Below, one piece after another: positions 25,599-34,331 of a stretch of 55,372 bases of DNA; the stretch's first letter is position 1; each line of letters opens with the position of its first letter. The notes beneath the pieces are model-generated. The model saw only the letters and a list, made by a program, of their open reading frames with translations. It did not search any database and was not told where the DNA came from. The translations under genes were made by a program, and so were the position numbers. The stretch is from Coleofasciculus sp. LEGE 07092 (lineage in GTDB: Bacteria > Cyanobacteriota > Cyanobacteriia > Cyanobacteriales > Coleofasciculaceae). Location: positions 1-55,372 of the forward strand of contig NZ_JADEWY010000028.1 of the NCBI RefSeq assembly GCF_015207375.1. The letters run 5' to 3'.

Positions 25599-26387
25599 AT
25601 GTCTTCTCCATTTCCAGGCATGAACCCTTATCTAGAAAATCCGGCATTTTGGTCAGAAGTACATAATCGGTTAATCGTGAATTTAGCCGACGCTTTAGCA
25701 CCCCAAATTCCTCCTCAATATCGCGTGGCTATCGAGCAGCGCACTTATTTAAGGGATGAGTCAGATTCTGTGTTGGTGGGAATTCCTGATGTTGCTGTAT
25801 TCTCTCAAAATCGGGGAGCCAAACTAACCTCATCAACAGCAACTTTTACTTCTACATCTGAAGCTGTAACAGTGAAAATGCACGTGCCAGAAAATGTCAA
25901 GGAAATTTATTTAGAAATCCGAGAAGTCACCACGAGTTATGTCGTGACAGTGATTGAAATTTTATCTCCTAAGAATAAACGTGCTGGTGAGGGAAGAAAA
26001 GCTTACGAACGGAAGCGAAAACAAGTATTAGCGACGACTACCCACTTAGTAGAAATTGATTTACTTCGAGGGGGAAAGCCGATGCTATTTTTAGGTGAAG
26101 TTCCGTCCTCAGATTATCGAATTGTGGTGAGTCGAGGTGATCGCCGTCCCCTAGCCCAATTGTATGGTTTTAGCGTGCGAGAAGCGATTCCCTCGTTTCC
26201 TTTACCGTTACAGTCAAAGGATGCCGAACCTTTCGTGGATTTGCAAACTTTGTTAAATGGCGTGTACGAACGTGCCAGATACAACTTAGCCATAGATTAT
26301 AGTCAAGAGCCAGTCCCACCTCTGAAGGAAGAAGACGCAGTTTTGGCAGATACTCTCTTGCGAGAAAAAGGATTGCGAAATAATTAA
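25599..26387 (+). CDS. DUF4058 family protein
   Basis: The 262-residue protein begins MSSPFPGMNPYLENP, the signature of DUF4058, a family found mostly in cyanobacteria and some other multicellular-type bacteria. The domain contains conserved VIEILSPKNKR and a C-terminal YARYNLAIDY-type segment (here ERARYNLAIDYS). Its fold is thought to be nuclease-like, but no function is established. A GAGGAG purine block lies seven bases before this ATG, which favours it over the in-frame ATG 27 bases upstream. Single gene, convergent with the caspase gene. Confidence 0.9.
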   Translation: MSSPFPGMNPYLENPAFWSEVHNRLIVNLADALAPQIPPQYRVAIEQRTYLRDESDSVLVGIPDVAVFSQNRGAKLTSSTATFTSTSEAVTVKMHVPENVKEIYLEIREVTTSYVVTVIEILSPKNKRAGEGRKAYERKRKQVLATTTHLVEIDLLRGGKPMLFLGEVPSSDYRIVVSRGDRRPLAQLYGFSVREAIPSFPLPLQSKDAEPFVDLQTLLNGVYERARYNLAIDYSQEPVPPLKEEDAVLADTLLREKGLRNN

Positions 26388-26460
26388 AGTTCTATCTCGG
26401 CAGAGCGAGGTAGGTTATCTAAACAAGCAGTCAGAACCTTAACTTGTTACAAGAGAGAAA

Positions 26461-26516
26461 AGAAAATAGGGCAAAGGGCAAAAGGGTAAGAGAGTAAAGG
26501 GTAAGAGAGTAAAGGG
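26461..26516. repeat. GGGTAAGAGAGTAAA tandem repeat
   Basis: Two head-to-tail copies of a 15-base purine-rich unit, preceded by GGGCAAA units, lie just beyond the end of the caspase gene. Confidence 0.6.
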
Positions 26517-28622
26517 TTACAGAGTCCTCGGCAACTTGCACACCACCCGAAAACCAATATTGATGAAGACGAGGTCGGGGAAAGAGCTGACGCGAGACGT
26601 GGAACGGCAACTTCTTGGAAGGAAGTCCCAAGAACCGCCGCGCAAAAGCCTGCTGCCATTATCATTCCGATTTATCCAAGCACTTCCATCCGTTGGCGCT
26701 CCGTTGTAATTTTCATGCCAGGTATCTTCGCACCATTCCCAAACATTGCCGTGCATATCGTATAGCCCAAAGGCGTTGGCTGGAAAACTGCCTACATCTG
26801 TTGTTTGCTGTCGATAGATTCCCTTAGAACCGTTACCATAAGACCCCAAGTGTAACGTTCCATTGATTGTCCTGTTCTCCCCGCAGTAATTGGCTAAACC
26901 AGTTGAAATTGTCTCGCCAAAGTGAAAGGGAGTTGTGGTTCCAGCACGACAAGCATACTCCCACTCCGCCTCGCTCGGTAGCCGATACTCTCGCCCCGTT
27001 GCTTTTGATAGTCGCGCACAAAACTCAAAGGCTTCATACCAAGACACTTGCTCTACTGGGCGATTTGCACCTTTAAAATTGGATGGATCGGGTTTGAGGT
27101 CGATGTTGACCTTGGGTAGACTGGCAACGACTTGCCATTGAGCTTGTGTAACCGGAAATTTACCCATGAAAAAGGGTTGAATAGTGACGGTGTGCTGTGG
27201 CTCTTCGCTCTTTGCCCGTCCTTGCTCACTCTCTGGAGAACCCATGAGGAATTTGCCACCTAGAATGGTGACCATTTCCAACGTTACTCCATTACCCAAG
27301 TCTTCTGTAAAGAACTCTGCCCGCCCACGACTGCGGTTGATTTCGCAAGTAACTTTCTCACCACTAAACCATCCTGATTTCTTCACGACGGAGAGAGTTG
27401 CAACCTCAAACTCAAATAGCTGAGTTTTAATCTTCGTGTGCGAGTTGGGAGCTGGGGAAGGGGTTGGCGTTAGTTGTCGTTTGAGTTGCTCCGCCTCCTG
27501 TTGTCGTTGCTCTGCTTGCTTGAGGTTACGCTCATACTCTGCCTTTTTAGGGGCGATGACTCGTGCTTCGATTTGAGCGATATCTTCATCTCTAAGATTT
27601 AGGATTGTCTGGAAGCGCTTTAATGCATTACGGTCTTTTTGGCGGAGTGGATATTGCAACTTAATTGCTTGAGACAAAGCTTGCTCATAGCGTTGCAATT
27701 TCTCTCGGCGCTTTCGATAAGGTTCCAGAACCTCTAACTCAATTTCTTCAGCTTCTGGTGTGGATAACTTCAGGTTATTTCGTAACTCCTCTAAGCAGAA
27801 ACGGTTAATCGGAGAGATATCACCCTCATCTTCTAAAGCAATTTTGTCAAGTTCCTTGCGATACTTCAGCCTAGGGTCATCCTTGGGCGACTTTGCCAGC
27901 CGAATTCTATAGCCTTCCTCCACTGGGTAGAACTTGGGAGTCATTGCCGGAGCCGCTTCTGTTACTTTGACACTGGCATAGTTATGCAACTCATCCACCG
28001 AAATCCAACCATCCCCGTCTTTATCGGCTGCCCCTTTTTCAATTCCCTCCACCAGATAGCGAGTGTAGACAGAGAGTTCTGAACCTTCCTGCTCAAAGGA
28101 GTATTGAGTTGAGGTGGAAGCCGTAAGAATCGCCCGTCCTTTGCCACCTAAGTGTTCCTGAACATTAACACTGCCGTCATCTTTCACCGTCAACCCTTGA
28201 GCAATGGCACCACTAAAGCAACAGTCCAGAATCAACACTTGCCTCTGGGATTTGCTCTTATTGATTCTTTCGTGCAGTGTACTCGCTGCTACTGCCGATG
28301 GTTCAAACAATCTCCCTTTTTCTTTGTAAGTAGCACGGGTGGACAGGTAAAGCCTACCGCTTTCATCTTTAATCCCATGCCCAGAGAAGTAAAACAACAG
28401 CAAGTCATCCTTCTGGCGATTGGCAAACAACCTATAAATGGCTTCTTCCATCTCCTGCCGTTGGGGATTTTTCAGCACGGTGATATCCGCCTCAGCAAAG
28501 CCACCCATTTCCGGATGTACCAAGACACGCCGCATCGCCTCAATATCCTTCACTGCCGCAGGCAAAGGATTTAACCCAGGCTTATACTCACTCACCCCTA
28601 TCAGCAGTGCTACCTTCGCCAT
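26517..28622 (-). CDS. Caspase-like protease fused to an FGE/SUMF1 domain
   Basis: A 701-residue protein. Residues 1-240 are a C14/metacaspase-like domain with His82 in FSGHG and Cys135 in LDCCFSGA, the catalytic dyad. A short DKDGDGWISVDEL segment (about 195-210) resembles a calcium-binding EF loop. Residues about 250-400 are charged and helical, possibly coiled coil. Residues about 440-701 form an FGE-sulfatase (SUMF1) domain with GGKFLMGSP, RPVEQVSWYEAFEF, RLPSEAEWEYACR and YDMHGNVWEWCED. Such caspase-FGE proteins are frequent in cyanobacteria and act in conflict or regulated-death modules. Here the FGE part probably binds a partner rather than making formylglycine. The upstream gene, nine bases away, encodes an EACC1-like protein. 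Confidence 0.93.
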   Translation of the reverse strand: MAKVALLIGVSEYKPGLNPLPAAVKDIEAMRRVLVHPEMGGFAEADITVLKNPQRQEMEEAIYRLFANRQKDDLLLFYFSGHGIKDESGRLYLSTRATYKEKGRLFEPSAVAASTLHERINKSKSQRQVLILDCCFSGAIAQGLTVKDDGSVNVQEHLGGKGRAILTASTSTQYSFEQEGSELSVYTRYLVEGIEKGAADKDGDGWISVDELHNYASVKVTEAAPAMTPKFYPVEEGYRIRLAKSPKDDPRLKYRKELDKIALEDEGDISPINRFCLEELRNNLKLSTPEAEEIELEVLEPYRKRREKLQRYEQALSQAIKLQYPLRQKDRNALKRFQTILNLRDEDIAQIEARVIAPKKAEYERNLKQAEQRQQEAEQLKRQLTPTPSPAPNSHTKIKTQLFEFEVATLSVVKKSGWFSGEKVTCEINRSRGRAEFFTEDLGNGVTLEMVTILGGKFLMGSPESEQGRAKSEEPQHTVTIQPFFMGKFPVTQAQWQVVASLPKVNIDLKPDPSNFKGANRPVEQVSWYEAFEFCARLSKATGREYRLPSEAEWEYACRAGTTTPFHFGETISTGLANYCGENRTINGTLHLGSYGNGSKGIYRQQTTDVGSFPANAFGLYDMHGNVWEWCEDTWHENYNGAPTDGSAWINRNDNGSRLLRGGSWDFLPRSCRSTSRVSSFPDLVFINIGFRVVCKLPRTL

Positions 28623-28631
28623 GTTGCCTGC

Positions 28632-29012
28632 CTATTGTTTTAGAAATTCCTGTGCTTTCTGATAGGCATAGTCAAATTCGGCTTGAGAGCTCGCTTCAAT
28701 GCTCAGTTTTCTACCATCAGGCGCTTCGATATCCAGTTTAATGGGTTTGCCACCGAAGCGATCGTTCAAAAATCGAAACACCGCTTTAATATTAGCCGGA
28801 TTCACTTCAGCCGTAAGTACTCCCAACAAAAAGCCCCCCAAAGCTTTTGAATCTGGAGGGGCTTGCTCAACGGCAACTAAATTTGCCTCTTCAACCCCAT
28901 CCACCTCTTTAATCTGGGGTAGCAAGTTTTCCACTTCTGCTTGCAAGTCTTCATCATCCAAATTGGGGTCGGATAGGGAAATCGTAACCTGAAGATTAGA
29001 TGTACTTACCAT
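28632..29012 (-). CDS. EACC1-like effector-associated protein
   Basis: A 126-residue protein. I take the ATG at 29012 (MVSTSNLQVTISLSD), preceded by AGGCGG, although the frame is open back to 29156. It contains a central hydrophobic stretch with small residues (KALGGFLLGVLTAEV) and then KPIKLDIEAPDGRKLSIEASS followed by a helix. This layout matches the effector-associated constant component EACC1, a small protein that accompanies caspase or NTPase effectors in bacterial conflict systems. Its gene ends nine bases before the caspase-FGE gene in the same direction, so the two form an operon. The family call rests on pattern, not on a search. Confidence 0.55.
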   Translation of the reverse strand: MVSTSNLQVTISLSDPNLDDEDLQAEVENLLPQIKEVDGVEEANLVAVEQAPPDSKALGGFLLGVLTAEVNPANIKAVFRFLNDRFGGKPIKLDIEAPDGRKLSIEASSQAEFDYAYQKAQEFLKQ

Positions 29013-29209
29013 GTCAACCGCCTGAGTACTATCAATTATCTTAATGGTGATTACATCCGTCTTGGGATAGATTTCCGGAAATCTTGGCAAGAAGATTTCT
29101 GTGACTAGAATGTTGCCGAACGAGATCTGTGAATTGAAGAAGATGTGGTTGCTCAAAAATACTGTGAAAGTCCCTATCCAACGGGTGCAAAATCTGCGAT
29201 AAAATAACT

Positions 29210-29926
29210 ATGCCAAATCATTCTCTCGATCCTATTGCATCTTTGCAGTCCGGTTTAATTGTATCCTGTCAGGCTCCTGCTGATTCCCCCCTGCATGATC
29301 CAATAGTCATCGCAGCCATGGCGCAAGCTTCTGTAAATCAAGGAGCGGTTGGCGTGCGAATTGATACCCCTGCTCATGTTAAGGCAGTGCGCTCCCAATG
29401 TCCCACGACACCAATTATCGGGTTATGGAAGCAGCAATTACCAGGGTCTGAGGTTTACATTACACCCCAATTTCATCATGCGGAAGCGATCGCCTCTGCG
29501 GGGGCTGATATTATTGCCATTGACGCTACCTTGCGGGAACGTCCTGGGGGAGAAACGGTTGCAACTTTAATTACCCGCATTCACGAGGAATTGGGCAAGC
29601 GGGTAATGGCAGATGTGGATACGATTGAAAGTGCGATCGCAGCCGTTAAAGCGGGAGCTGATATGGTAGGAACGACACTTTACGGCTACACGGCGCAAAC
29701 TCAACATCTCAAGCCCCCTGGTTTTGACTTGCTATCTCAGATGGTAGAACAATTGGATATTCCAGTAATTTGCGAGGGGGGTATTGCTTCGCCCCAGATG
29801 GCACAACAAGCGCTGGAGTTGGGAGCTTATGCAGTGGTTGTCGGGACAGCAATTACGGGTATTGATTTGCAGGTGAAAGCCTATCAAGAGGTAATTAGGG
29901 ACAGGAAAAAGGACAACGACGGATAA
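29210..29926 (+). CDS. nanE: N-acetylmannosamine-6-phosphate 2-epimerase
   Basis: The 238-residue TIM-barrel protein is NanE, which interconverts ManNAc-6-P and GlcNAc-6-P. Typical segments are LIVSCQAPADSPLHDP, GVRIDTPAHVKAVR, IDATLRERPGG, MADVDTIESAIAAVKAGADMVGTTLYGYT and CEGGIASPQMAQQALELGAYAVVVGTAITG. It has normal length and is cytoplasmic. There is no sialic acid lyase or ManNAc kinase nearby, so it may serve general amino-sugar recycling, like anmK 7 kb away. Confidence 0.95.
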   Translation: MPNHSLDPIASLQSGLIVSCQAPADSPLHDPIVIAAMAQASVNQGAVGVRIDTPAHVKAVRSQCPTTPIIGLWKQQLPGSEVYITPQFHHAEAIASAGADIIAIDATLRERPGGETVATLITRIHEELGKRVMADVDTIESAIAAVKAGADMVGTTLYGYTAQTQHLKPPGFDLLSQMVEQLDIPVICEGGIASPQMAQQALELGAYAVVVGTAITGIDLQVKAYQEVIRDRKKDNDG

Positions 29927-30044
29927 GCTGTTTCTTGTTAAGACTTGCTACAATACCGTTGAATTAGCAACCGCTATGCTACTAAGTAGAGTGGTAGAAA
30001 CAAGCAAGCTAAATTATTAAGTTAGTAACCATTAGATAGATAAT

Positions 30045-31289
30045 ATGTTTACGCAAATACGTCGTTTTTTTAGGATTTTTTTTAGGAAGTCGAGGACAAT
30101 CAAAAACGAACCCCTCAATAAAGTTAGTTTGATTGTCATTATTTTAATTGACATTTTTATATTAACTAATGTTTTTGCCGGACTGGATGATATTAGCCGA
30201 TGGTATATCGACCCTTCACAGGCTTATCCCTGCTATACCGAGTGGGAAAATTATCAAACAAACACCACTCAAGATAAAGACTATGAAATTGTCAAATCTT
30301 CATTCAGCAATAACACAGGGGATCAACGGAGTTTTCAGCAAATCTATCAGCAAGCTGAACAAGGGCATCTAGGAAAAGTTTCTCCAATTTGTTTGAACTA
30401 TGGCAACTACAAAGATAAGATTAACACTCCTGAAAATCAGCAAATTATAACAACTATTGCTCAGAAAGAAGAAAAAGTTAGTACACTTGAAGAATCCAAT
30501 CGCACTATTCGCGCTCAATATGACTCCACTCTTTTGGAAAAAATTGCAGGTCAGTCCCGTGAACGCTCTATTAATGTCGTTGGTGCAGAAAAAGCCAAAC
30601 AGGAGTTAGATCAAAATAATCGCAATATTTCTACATTTAAAAAAGAAATATCCGAGCTTAAAAAGCAACTACTTGTCAAGACAGAAAGTGTTGGTTTTAT
30701 TACCTTTCTTAAGGATGATAGTAAATTTAGTGCGGTTGAACAAGCTTATCAACAGGCATCATTTTGGTATCCGAGCATCCAACTGACGTTTCAATTTCTA
30801 TTTCTTGTACCATTAATTCTCATCGCCTTATCAGTTCATAACTTTGCTCAACGAAAAGGATATGGACTGATTTCACTGATTAGCTGGCATTTATCAGTCG
30901 TATTTTTTGTCCCCCTAATTATTAAAATCTTTGAATTCCTTCAATTTGGTACACTAGTTGAATTTATCTTTGATATCGCTAGCACTCTGTTTGGCGGGTT
31001 AATTTTCTTACTCAGTTATGTTTATATTTTACTAATTCCATTGCTTGGCTTTGGAATTATCAAATTTTTTCAAAAAATTGTATTTAATACTAAAGTCCAG
31101 GCAGCTAGCAGAGTTCAAGAATCACGCTGTATCCAGTGTGCAAAGAAAATAAAGCTTCATGATTATTACTGTCCACACTGTAGTTGCTATCAATACGTTG
31201 AATGTGAAAGCTGTCATGAGTTGACCTATAAATATTTGCAGTATTGTAAACAGTGTGGACATTCTCAAGAGCCAGTTTCTAATCAATAA
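30045..31289 (+). CDS. Membrane protein with C-terminal zinc ribbons
   Basis: A 414-residue protein with four to five membrane segments: about 27-48, 247-270, 282-305 and one or two within about 310-350. A helical, Lys/Glu-rich coiled coil (about 140-215) lies between the first and second. The C-terminal 50 residues hold eight cysteines in four CxxC pairs (CIQC, CPHC, CESC, CKQC), which form two zinc ribbons. The fold is unknown to me. The gene has a visibly lower GC than its neighbours and uses AT-rich codons, which may mean transfer. It is a stand-alone gene. Confidence 0.8.
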   Translation: MFTQIRRFFRIFFRKSRTIKNEPLNKVSLIVIILIDIFILTNVFAGLDDISRWYIDPSQAYPCYTEWENYQTNTTQDKDYEIVKSSFSNNTGDQRSFQQIYQQAEQGHLGKVSPICLNYGNYKDKINTPENQQIITTIAQKEEKVSTLEESNRTIRAQYDSTLLEKIAGQSRERSINVVGAEKAKQELDQNNRNISTFKKEISELKKQLLVKTESVGFITFLKDDSKFSAVEQAYQQASFWYPSIQLTFQFLFLVPLILIALSVHNFAQRKGYGLISLISWHLSVVFFVPLIIKIFEFLQFGTLVEFIFDIASTLFGGLIFLLSYVYILLIPLLGFGIIKFFQKIVFNTKVQAASRVQESRCIQCAKKIKLHDYYCPHCSCYQYVECESCHELTYKYLQYCKQCGHSQEPVSNQ

Positions 31290-31409
31290 TGGAACAGCGT
31301 ATCCTGGGGAACCCCATTACAGCAGAACGTTCAGATTTTGGCGGTCAAAGGTTTGAGCTTGTCCCTGTCTGGTAATTAATACAGGACTTACGCACAGACG
31401 CTACATCTG

Positions 31410-31437
31410 GTAGAGACACGATATATCGTGTCCCTAC
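31410..31437. repeat. GTAGAGACACGATA hairpin repeat
   Basis: A 28-base near-perfect palindrome (one mismatch) lies between the zinc-ribbon gene and the glycosyltransferase remnant, preceded by CAGGACTTACGCACAG. It is a typical cyanobacterial intergenic hairpin element and may terminate transcription from either side. Confidence 0.6.
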
Positions 31438-31442
31438 AATAC

Positions 31443-31990
31443 GTTGGCGATCTGTCAGATAAGCTCGACTGCTAAAAAACTTGAATCGATATAGCGCTAC
31501 GCGCTAGGGAACGGGGAACAGGAAACAGTAAGCTGTGACTGGGTTTCAGGATGTAGAAATGTCCTAACCTAAACTTGTAGTGCGATAAAACCCTTGTGGA
31601 TCTCGCTCGTAAGGTACACGTTGATGTAGGATGCTATCCTGGGTTGGTGGACCCGTTAAGGGTCTGACTGCCATCACGTCAGAGTGTTGTTGTAATAGTT
31701 GAATGCCTTCTTCAATCCAACTGTAACCGGGCTGCTGGTGGAGTAACATATCACTATCAAAGTGAAGCACATAATCTCCGGGGACTTCTTCAATGGAGAA
31801 AATGGTGCCGAGGATGGGATAGCCTTTGTAATTGTGACTTTGGCGGATGCGATCGCCAAAATGTTTTTAATAGATGCCGTTGCGATAAGTCTCTGAGTTG
31901 CTCAAAACTAACGATACCGGAACGGTTTACTTTATCACCAGACGGTGGTGCGGTTACTTACAGCCAATAGGCGTTGAGAAAAGGGTAAAT
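31443..31990 (-). pseudogene. Decayed partial copy of the 318-residue glycosyltransferase
   Basis: This reverse-strand segment matches the interior of the glycosyltransferase gene at 34332-35288 (its 34676-35200 part). It lacks both ends, carries a 91-bp insertion after 31491 and has lost about 80 bases near 31890, so no full frame remains. About 280 bases (31583-31862) differ from the intact gene at only two positions, while the flanks match at roughly 80-90 percent. The intact copy lies 3 kb away in the same orientation. Confidence 0.85.
31487..31587. repeat. 91-bp insertion flanked by 5-bp CGATA repeats
   Basis: Compared with the intact gene, the pseudogene has 91 extra bases at 31492-31582. 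CGATA stands on both sides (31487-31491 and 31583-31587), while the intact gene has one CGATA at the matching place. This looks like a target-site duplication. The insert starts with TAGCGCTACGCGCTA and has no long open frame or obvious terminal inverted repeat. Confidence 0.5.
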
Positions 31991-32015
31991 TAAATTACAC
32001 ATTCTCACTAAGGGG

Positions 32016-33140
32016 CTACATTTTTAATAAATCTAGTACAGAATTTTTAATTTCTGAAGCATCTTTTACAAATCTACAAAAGGGAATTTGGTAAGTCCAT
32101 GTTTTATAAAATTCTTCATTTTTATGATAGGAATTTGGTAAAAATACATGGGGAATATTTGATAGAGTACAAAGGATATGTCCGTGCAAGCGATTTGTAA
32201 TTACTAAACGATATTGCTTAAGCTGGTAAATTCCACTATGCACAAATCCCCACGCTCTACGATGCATATAAGGGTTATATAAAGTACTAATTTTTCTAGC
32301 ATAGGGATGAAAATATTGTGACAGATAACAAGATATTATTTCAGTAGAGTTTGCAGCTTTTTGAGATCCATTTTTTTGAAATAATTCTTTCGTTAAATTC
32401 CAGCGATTACGGAGTGACCACTTTTTAGGAATTCCCTCGTATTTATAGGAAATCCAATCTTCTAAAAGCACCTTATCTTTAAAAGCTTTCCAATCATTGA
32501 CAACGATATCAGGTATATCGACAAATTGAGATGCATAATCTTGATTTAACTCTTTGTCACTTCTACAAAGATATAAAATAGGGAAGCTTGGCTGAGGCGT
32601 GAAGGGTAAATTTGGCATATTTGCCATTTGGAAAGCTATATCAGGGCTTTTGAGAATGCGGCAATTTCCAAAGTAGCGATTAGCTAGAGCGTAACTATAA
32701 TTATCTCTGGCAAATATAGTCAAATTTGGATGGGAATTGAAAAGATCTGCTACTTTTTTGGCATTTTCTAAACTTTGAAAATAAATAGTTTGTGGCAGTA
32801 TAAAAATTGGACGGTCTAAGTAGTTAGAAATGATGTGTTCTCGGAATTTCTGATGATATGACCAAATATCACCTAAATTTCCACCACCATGGAGAAGGAT
32901 AGGAGCTTTACCAATCCGTTTTTCCATCTCTGCTTCAGAAAAATCTGCAGGACTTGAAGCATAATTAATCTTGACCTTTAACACATCAGTCAAGTACAGT
33001 ACAGTTCCCAGCCAGATAGCCTGATCGCCAGGATTGCGATTGTCAGGATAGTCTAGAAGAGCGCACTGCTCAAATTTTCCTAATTCTCCTAAATTTTTGT
33101 GAAGAATCTCTCTAATTTTATCCGGAGATGAGATATCCAT
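32016..33140 (-). CDS. Polysaccharide pyruvyl transferase family protein
   Basis: A 374-residue protein of the WcaK/CsaB-like family, which transfers pyruvate or otherwise decorates surface polysaccharide. Evidence includes YPDNRNPGDQAIW near the N-terminus, LLHGGGNLGDIW near residues 80-91, FILPQTIYFQS, and the C-terminal RLHGHILCTLSNIPHVFLPNSYHKNEEF, which carries the conserved RLHGH-type motif. It is followed on the same strand by a glycosyltransferase set (transcription runs from 35288 downwards). The GC content is clearly lower than in the neighbouring genes, a possible sign of acquisition. The specific sugar is unknown. Confidence 0.85.
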   Translation of the reverse strand: MDISSPDKIREILHKNLGELGKFEQCALLDYPDNRNPGDQAIWLGTVLYLTDVLKVKINYASSPADFSEAEMEKRIGKAPILLHGGGNLGDIWSYHQKFREHIISNYLDRPIFILPQTIYFQSLENAKKVADLFNSHPNLTIFARDNYSYALANRYFGNCRILKSPDIAFQMANMPNLPFTPQPSFPILYLCRSDKELNQDYASQFVDIPDIVVNDWKAFKDKVLLEDWISYKYEGIPKKWSLRNRWNLTKELFQKNGSQKAANSTEIISCYLSQYFHPYARKISTLYNPYMHRRAWGFVHSGIYQLKQYRLVITNRLHGHILCTLSNIPHVFLPNSYHKNEEFYKTWTYQIPFCRFVKDASEIKNSVLDLLKM

Positions 33141-33178
33141 TTTTTATTTTTTATAGATTTTCGTCCTAGCTTGAACTT

Positions 33179-34252
33179 TTAGAAACCTCTAGGTTGAGAT
33201 AAAAGTGATCGCACCCTTGTGCGAAACCCAATCTGATTTCTCCACTTCTGCAAACTTTTACGAGTTCTTCTGGTTTGAATTGCCAGAGAGCGGCGCAGTA
33301 TAAACGATTGCCGAGTCAAGCTTGATTCTTTACACCATTGCTCGTAGGCTGGCACTATTGTATCGATTATGAGCGTACTCCACCGTTTCGTCAACTTTTC
33401 AGGGCTAGTTTCCTGAGCGCGAATTCGACCGTTTTCAACTATTGATCGACGCAATTCTGGTTCATCGCGCAACCGTTTTAGTGCCAATACCACTTCCTGA
33501 ATCGAAGTGACTTCTATATAGTCAAGTTCGCTTTTTCGCTCAGCTCGAAATGCCGACTCACAACCCAGAATGGCTGGTACATCTGCGTGCCATGCGTTGT
33601 ATAACTTCGTAGCAGGTTTCCAGGTGTAATCCCGCTGGGTGAAACTGCGTACTGCTAGAACCGCATCAACATTGCTGTAATCGTGCCAATGCTCGAAATT
33701 GCTGACGATATGCCACTGCAAACCTAGGGTATTAACCTGTTCCCGCCAAGCTGCACCCTGTAACTCCGGTAATAAGTTCTCTTCAAGTCCAAAGAAGGCA
33801 ATATTTTCAAAGTGATCGTTCCGTTCCCGACTGCGTGGAATCAACCCTGGCTGTGGCCAAAGTGGCATATAACGGATCAATCCGGGAAGTAAATACTTAT
33901 CTCCCAGAACCATGAGTTGTGTTACCAATCCTTGAGGATTTTGCACAATATGAATTTGGGCATAGGGGTGTCTGGCTCGGTCTGCCTGAAAACAAACAAT
34001 AAGTTGCTTTGAACTCGGCTGTAAATCTGTTGGTAGAGAATCCCAATGGGCTAAAACAATACCCTCGCTAGGTAGAGTACCAACTAACTCACAGGGAAAG
34101 CCATCCGCTTTTAGCCTTAAATAAGTTTGTATAGTCCAGCAGTAAATCCCGCGCCTGAACCCTGACCAATAGGTATCTGCCTTTTGTGGCATATTGTCTT
34201 GCCAGTCAGACTGAGGCAGATAAAAGTAAATGGGTGGCAGTTTTTCGAGCAT
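33179..34252 (-). CDS. Putative glycosyltransferase (GT-B like)
   Basis: A 357-residue protein with a GT-B-like C-terminal half: AVLAVRSFTQRDYTWKPATKLYNAWHADVPAILG resembles the nucleotide-sugar-binding region, followed by EVVLALKRLRDEPELRRSIVENGRIRAQE, a phrase typical of GT1 glycosyltransferases. The N-terminus (ADTYWSGFRRGIYCWTIQTYLRLKADGFPCELVG) may bind the acceptor. There are no membrane segments; the C-terminal tail is basic and probably peripheral at the membrane. It lies between the two other polysaccharide genes with gaps of 38 and 79 bp, so it is probably co-transcribed. Confidence 0.65.
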   Translation of the reverse strand: MLEKLPPIYFYLPQSDWQDNMPQKADTYWSGFRRGIYCWTIQTYLRLKADGFPCELVGTLPSEGIVLAHWDSLPTDLQPSSKQLIVCFQADRARHPYAQIHIVQNPQGLVTQLMVLGDKYLLPGLIRYMPLWPQPGLIPRSRERNDHFENIAFFGLEENLLPELQGAAWREQVNTLGLQWHIVSNFEHWHDYSNVDAVLAVRSFTQRDYTWKPATKLYNAWHADVPAILGCESAFRAERKSELDYIEVTSIQEVVLALKRLRDEPELRRSIVENGRIRAQETSPEKLTKRWSTLIIDTIVPAYEQWCKESSLTRQSFILRRSLAIQTRRTRKSLQKWRNQIGFRTRVRSLLSQPRGF

Positions 34253-34331
34253 AACAAGATCTGATAATAGAGGGGACTTTACTCAGCACAAAATCTAGAT
34301 ATCTAGATTTAGATAAAGATCAAAAAAACAG

